The notes under the pieces are model-generated. The model was not told where the DNA came from and searched no databases. It was given only the letters and a program-made list of their open reading frames with translations. 5,861 nucleotides of DNA from assembly GCA_046047755.1 (NCBI GenBank), contig JBJOHK010000028.1, positions 1-5,861 on the forward strand, given 5' to 3'. Numbering within the stretch: the stretch's first letter is position 1; every line of letters starts with the position of its first letter. Below, piece by piece: positions 4,962-5,861 of the stretch. This DNA comes from JALRLA01 sp046047755 (lineage in GTDB: Bacteria > Bacteroidota > Bacteroidia > NS11-12g > UBA955). Both the position numbers and the translations under genes were made by a program.

Positions 4962-5861
4962 CGGCGGCCTCCTTTCAAAGACCAGGTCAACTGGGTACTC
5001 AATCCCGCTGACCACGCGTTGGCTTTCACAGCCGACCCGCTTTGATACAATGGAGTCAAGGCTCCTTGCATATTTCCAGAAACTGACCAGGACAACCCTT
5101 CTCGGAGTTCTCTTTCCATACCGACCGATAATCGGCTGGAAGCGAACCATGATTTATAGGAGTCTTGAGTCCAATCTTCTAAAGTCAAATAGTGGTAATT
5201 CAAGGTTTTGCCGCCTTGAACAGAAATGCGATTGGCCTGCAATTGAACATCGGCCATCCAACGCCAAGCAGCCTTTTGATCGAAACGATAGCTCAATCCC
5301 AAAGGAATACTCAGAAAGTTTAAAGTAGTTTGGCCCGTGTACTGCACAGGATCACCCAGACTGAGGTAACCAAAAATCGGGTAATTTCCATAGGCATCGG
5401 GGGTGGCTCCCACTGAATTGCTCGCTGGCATGCTATCCTGAAAATCGAACGATTGGCCGCGACGGTTTTGAGCCCAAGCCAGGCCTGTGTGAGCGCGCAA
5501 GTGATGGGTCAAATCCCGCTCCATGGAAACAGACAGGCGCGAGCTCTGCAAACTGTATTCGCCTTGGTTTACGCGATCAAAATAGTTTTTATGAATATAA
5601 GAGGAACGCTCGGAAACGGCTGAATACAAAATCCCAGTCTGGTTTTGGTCGAACCCGACCTCGAGGTACCAAAGACCCTTTTCGGAGCCTTGGGTATCTC
5701 GAGGTTCGGATACCACCAATTGATTCTGTAAAAACGGTTCCCAGAGAAACACTCGAGAAGAAAGACCTCTAGAATATGGCACAAACTGTGGCACATGTAA
5801 AGGTTCAACGATGCTCAACTCTTCCTGATCGTAATGAAGAAGGGAAGGCTGAGAACGAACC
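4958..5861 (-). CDS. Predicted outer-membrane beta-barrel protein (PorT-like), N-terminus outside window
   Basis: The frame is open from the right edge of the window to a TGA at 4960-4958, giving 300 visible C-terminal residues. A TTG at 5818 is within the open frame and is not accepted as the start. The visible protein begins with a polar, proline-containing stretch that looks like a linker. From about GLWYLEVGFDQ onwards it shows alternating hydrophobic/aromatic strands with short turns, including FLSIPLGLSYRF, a pattern common in the Bacteroidota PorT/OMP_b-brl families, then WRWMADVQLQAN, SSRLSVGMEREL, WSVSGNMQG and a final WSAGLSTQLTWSL. I count roughly eight strands, fitting a small barrel in the outer membrane. 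No ligand or enzymatic motif is seen. Its last codons carry the ribosome site of the cargo gene and the stop overlaps the cargo ATG, so the two are translationally linked. Family assignment is by strand pattern only. Confidence 0.7.
   Translation of the reverse strand, partial: VRSQPSLLHYDQEELSIVEPLHVPQFVPYSRGLSSRVFLWEPFLQNQLVVSEPRDTQGSEKGLWYLEVGFDQNQTGILYSAVSERSSYIHKNYFDRVNQGEYSLQSSRLSVSMERDLTHHLRAHTGLAWAQNRRGQSFDFQDSMPASNSVGATPDAYGNYPIFGYLSLGDPVQYTGQTTLNFLSIPLGLSYRFDQKAAWRWMADVQLQANRISVQGGKTLNYHYLTLEDWTQDSYKSWFASSRLSVGMERELREGLSWSVSGNMQGALTPLYQSGSAVKANAWSAGLSTQLTWSLKGGRR
4968..4975 (-). promoter_or_regulatory. Strong Shine-Dalgarno site of the cargo gene
   Basis: On the minus strand AAAGGAGG lies six bases before the ATG at 4961, a near-perfect complement to the 3' end of 16S rRNA at ideal spacing. 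It sits inside the last codons of the upstream barrel gene. It decides the start of the cargo gene, ruling out the longer open frame. Such strong sites are rare in Bacteroidota, where initiation usually does not depend on them; the + strand genes here lack one. Confidence 0.8.
5105..5140 (-). repeat. Second copy of a 12-residue motif in the barrel (SSRLSVGMEREL)
   Basis: This segment matches the one at 5510-5545 (SSRLSVSMERDL) at 10 of 12 residues, 135 residues apart in the same protein. Most codons differ between the copies (for example six-fold Ser, Arg and Leu codons are chosen differently), so it is a protein-level repeat under selection or an old duplication, not a recent DNA duplication. 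Both copies end in an acidic/basic turn, as expected for a barrel strand leading into a hairpin. Confidence 0.75.
5510..5545 (-). repeat. First copy of the 12-residue barrel motif (SSRLSVSMERDL)
   Basis: This is the partner of the segment at 5105-5140. It is preceded by a Tyr-containing strand start (EYSLQ) and followed by LTHHLRAHTGLAWAQ, a likely return strand, so each copy seems to mark the start of a strand-turn-strand unit. Confidence 0.75.

Noticed and set aside
4962..5150. In-frame extension of the cargo gene upstream to 5150, adding 63 residues
   Set aside because: It lies wholly inside the barrel gene in another frame, would place the signal peptide internally, and the strong Shine-Dalgarno with ATGA overlap marks 4961 as the start.
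4738..5328. Plus-strand open frame of 196 codons spanning the cargo/barrel junction
   Set aside because: It crosses two well-supported minus-strand genes, and its translation is Ser/Arg/Thr/Leu-rich with no family pattern, typical of antisense frames.
5816..5818. TTG as the start codon of the barrel gene
   Set aside because: The frame stays open to the window edge without a stop, no signal peptide follows the TTG, and the residues there look like a linker, so the gene is truncated rather than starting here.
1..5861. CRISPR array, insertion sequence, tRNA or large DNA repeat
   Set aside because: No regularly spaced repeats, transposase-like frame, terminal inverted repeats or cloverleaf were found on either strand.

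Overview
The window reads as a chromosomal fragment of a Bacteroidota bacterium, probably Flavobacteriales, although the order-level call is a guess from general style. The strongest evidence is a large secreted protein ending in a type A C-terminal sorting domain of the type IX secretion system (T9SS), which is essentially confined to Bacteroidota. It also carries domains typical of T9SS cargo. In addition, a TAnnTTTG-like -7 promoter box sits directly before the meaB start. No mobile element, CRISPR array, tRNA or rRNA was seen.

Left half, + strand (1-2496): a 5'-truncated tsaD (tRNA t6A synthesis); a 90-bp gap holding a probable promoter; meaB (GTPase chaperone of the B12-dependent methylmalonyl-CoA mutase); and a small NAD(P)H-dependent FMN reductase-family flavoprotein that starts on the base after the meaB stop. 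These are housekeeping or metabolic genes. meaB and the reductase look co-transcribed, while tsaD is probably a separate unit.

Right half, - strand (2493-5861): a two-gene operon read right to left. First comes the C-terminal part of a predicted outer-membrane beta-barrel protein, whose N-terminus lies beyond the window. It overlaps by 4 bp (ATGA) an 822-residue T9SS cargo protein. The cargo has a signal peptide, a propeller-like repeat region, an SdrD_B-like domain, two DUF11/DUF7619-like Ig-type domains and a T9SS sorting domain. A strong Shine-Dalgarno sequence, unusual for Bacteroidota, precedes the cargo start. The overlap suggests that barrel and cargo are made together and may act together at the cell surface. 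That link is inference.

The two halves converge with no intergenic space: the + and - stop codons share the palindrome TTAA at 2493-2496. The only terminator candidate for the - operon lies inside the reductase gene. The most interesting material is the barrel/cargo pair and its expression signals; the rest is ordinary core genome.
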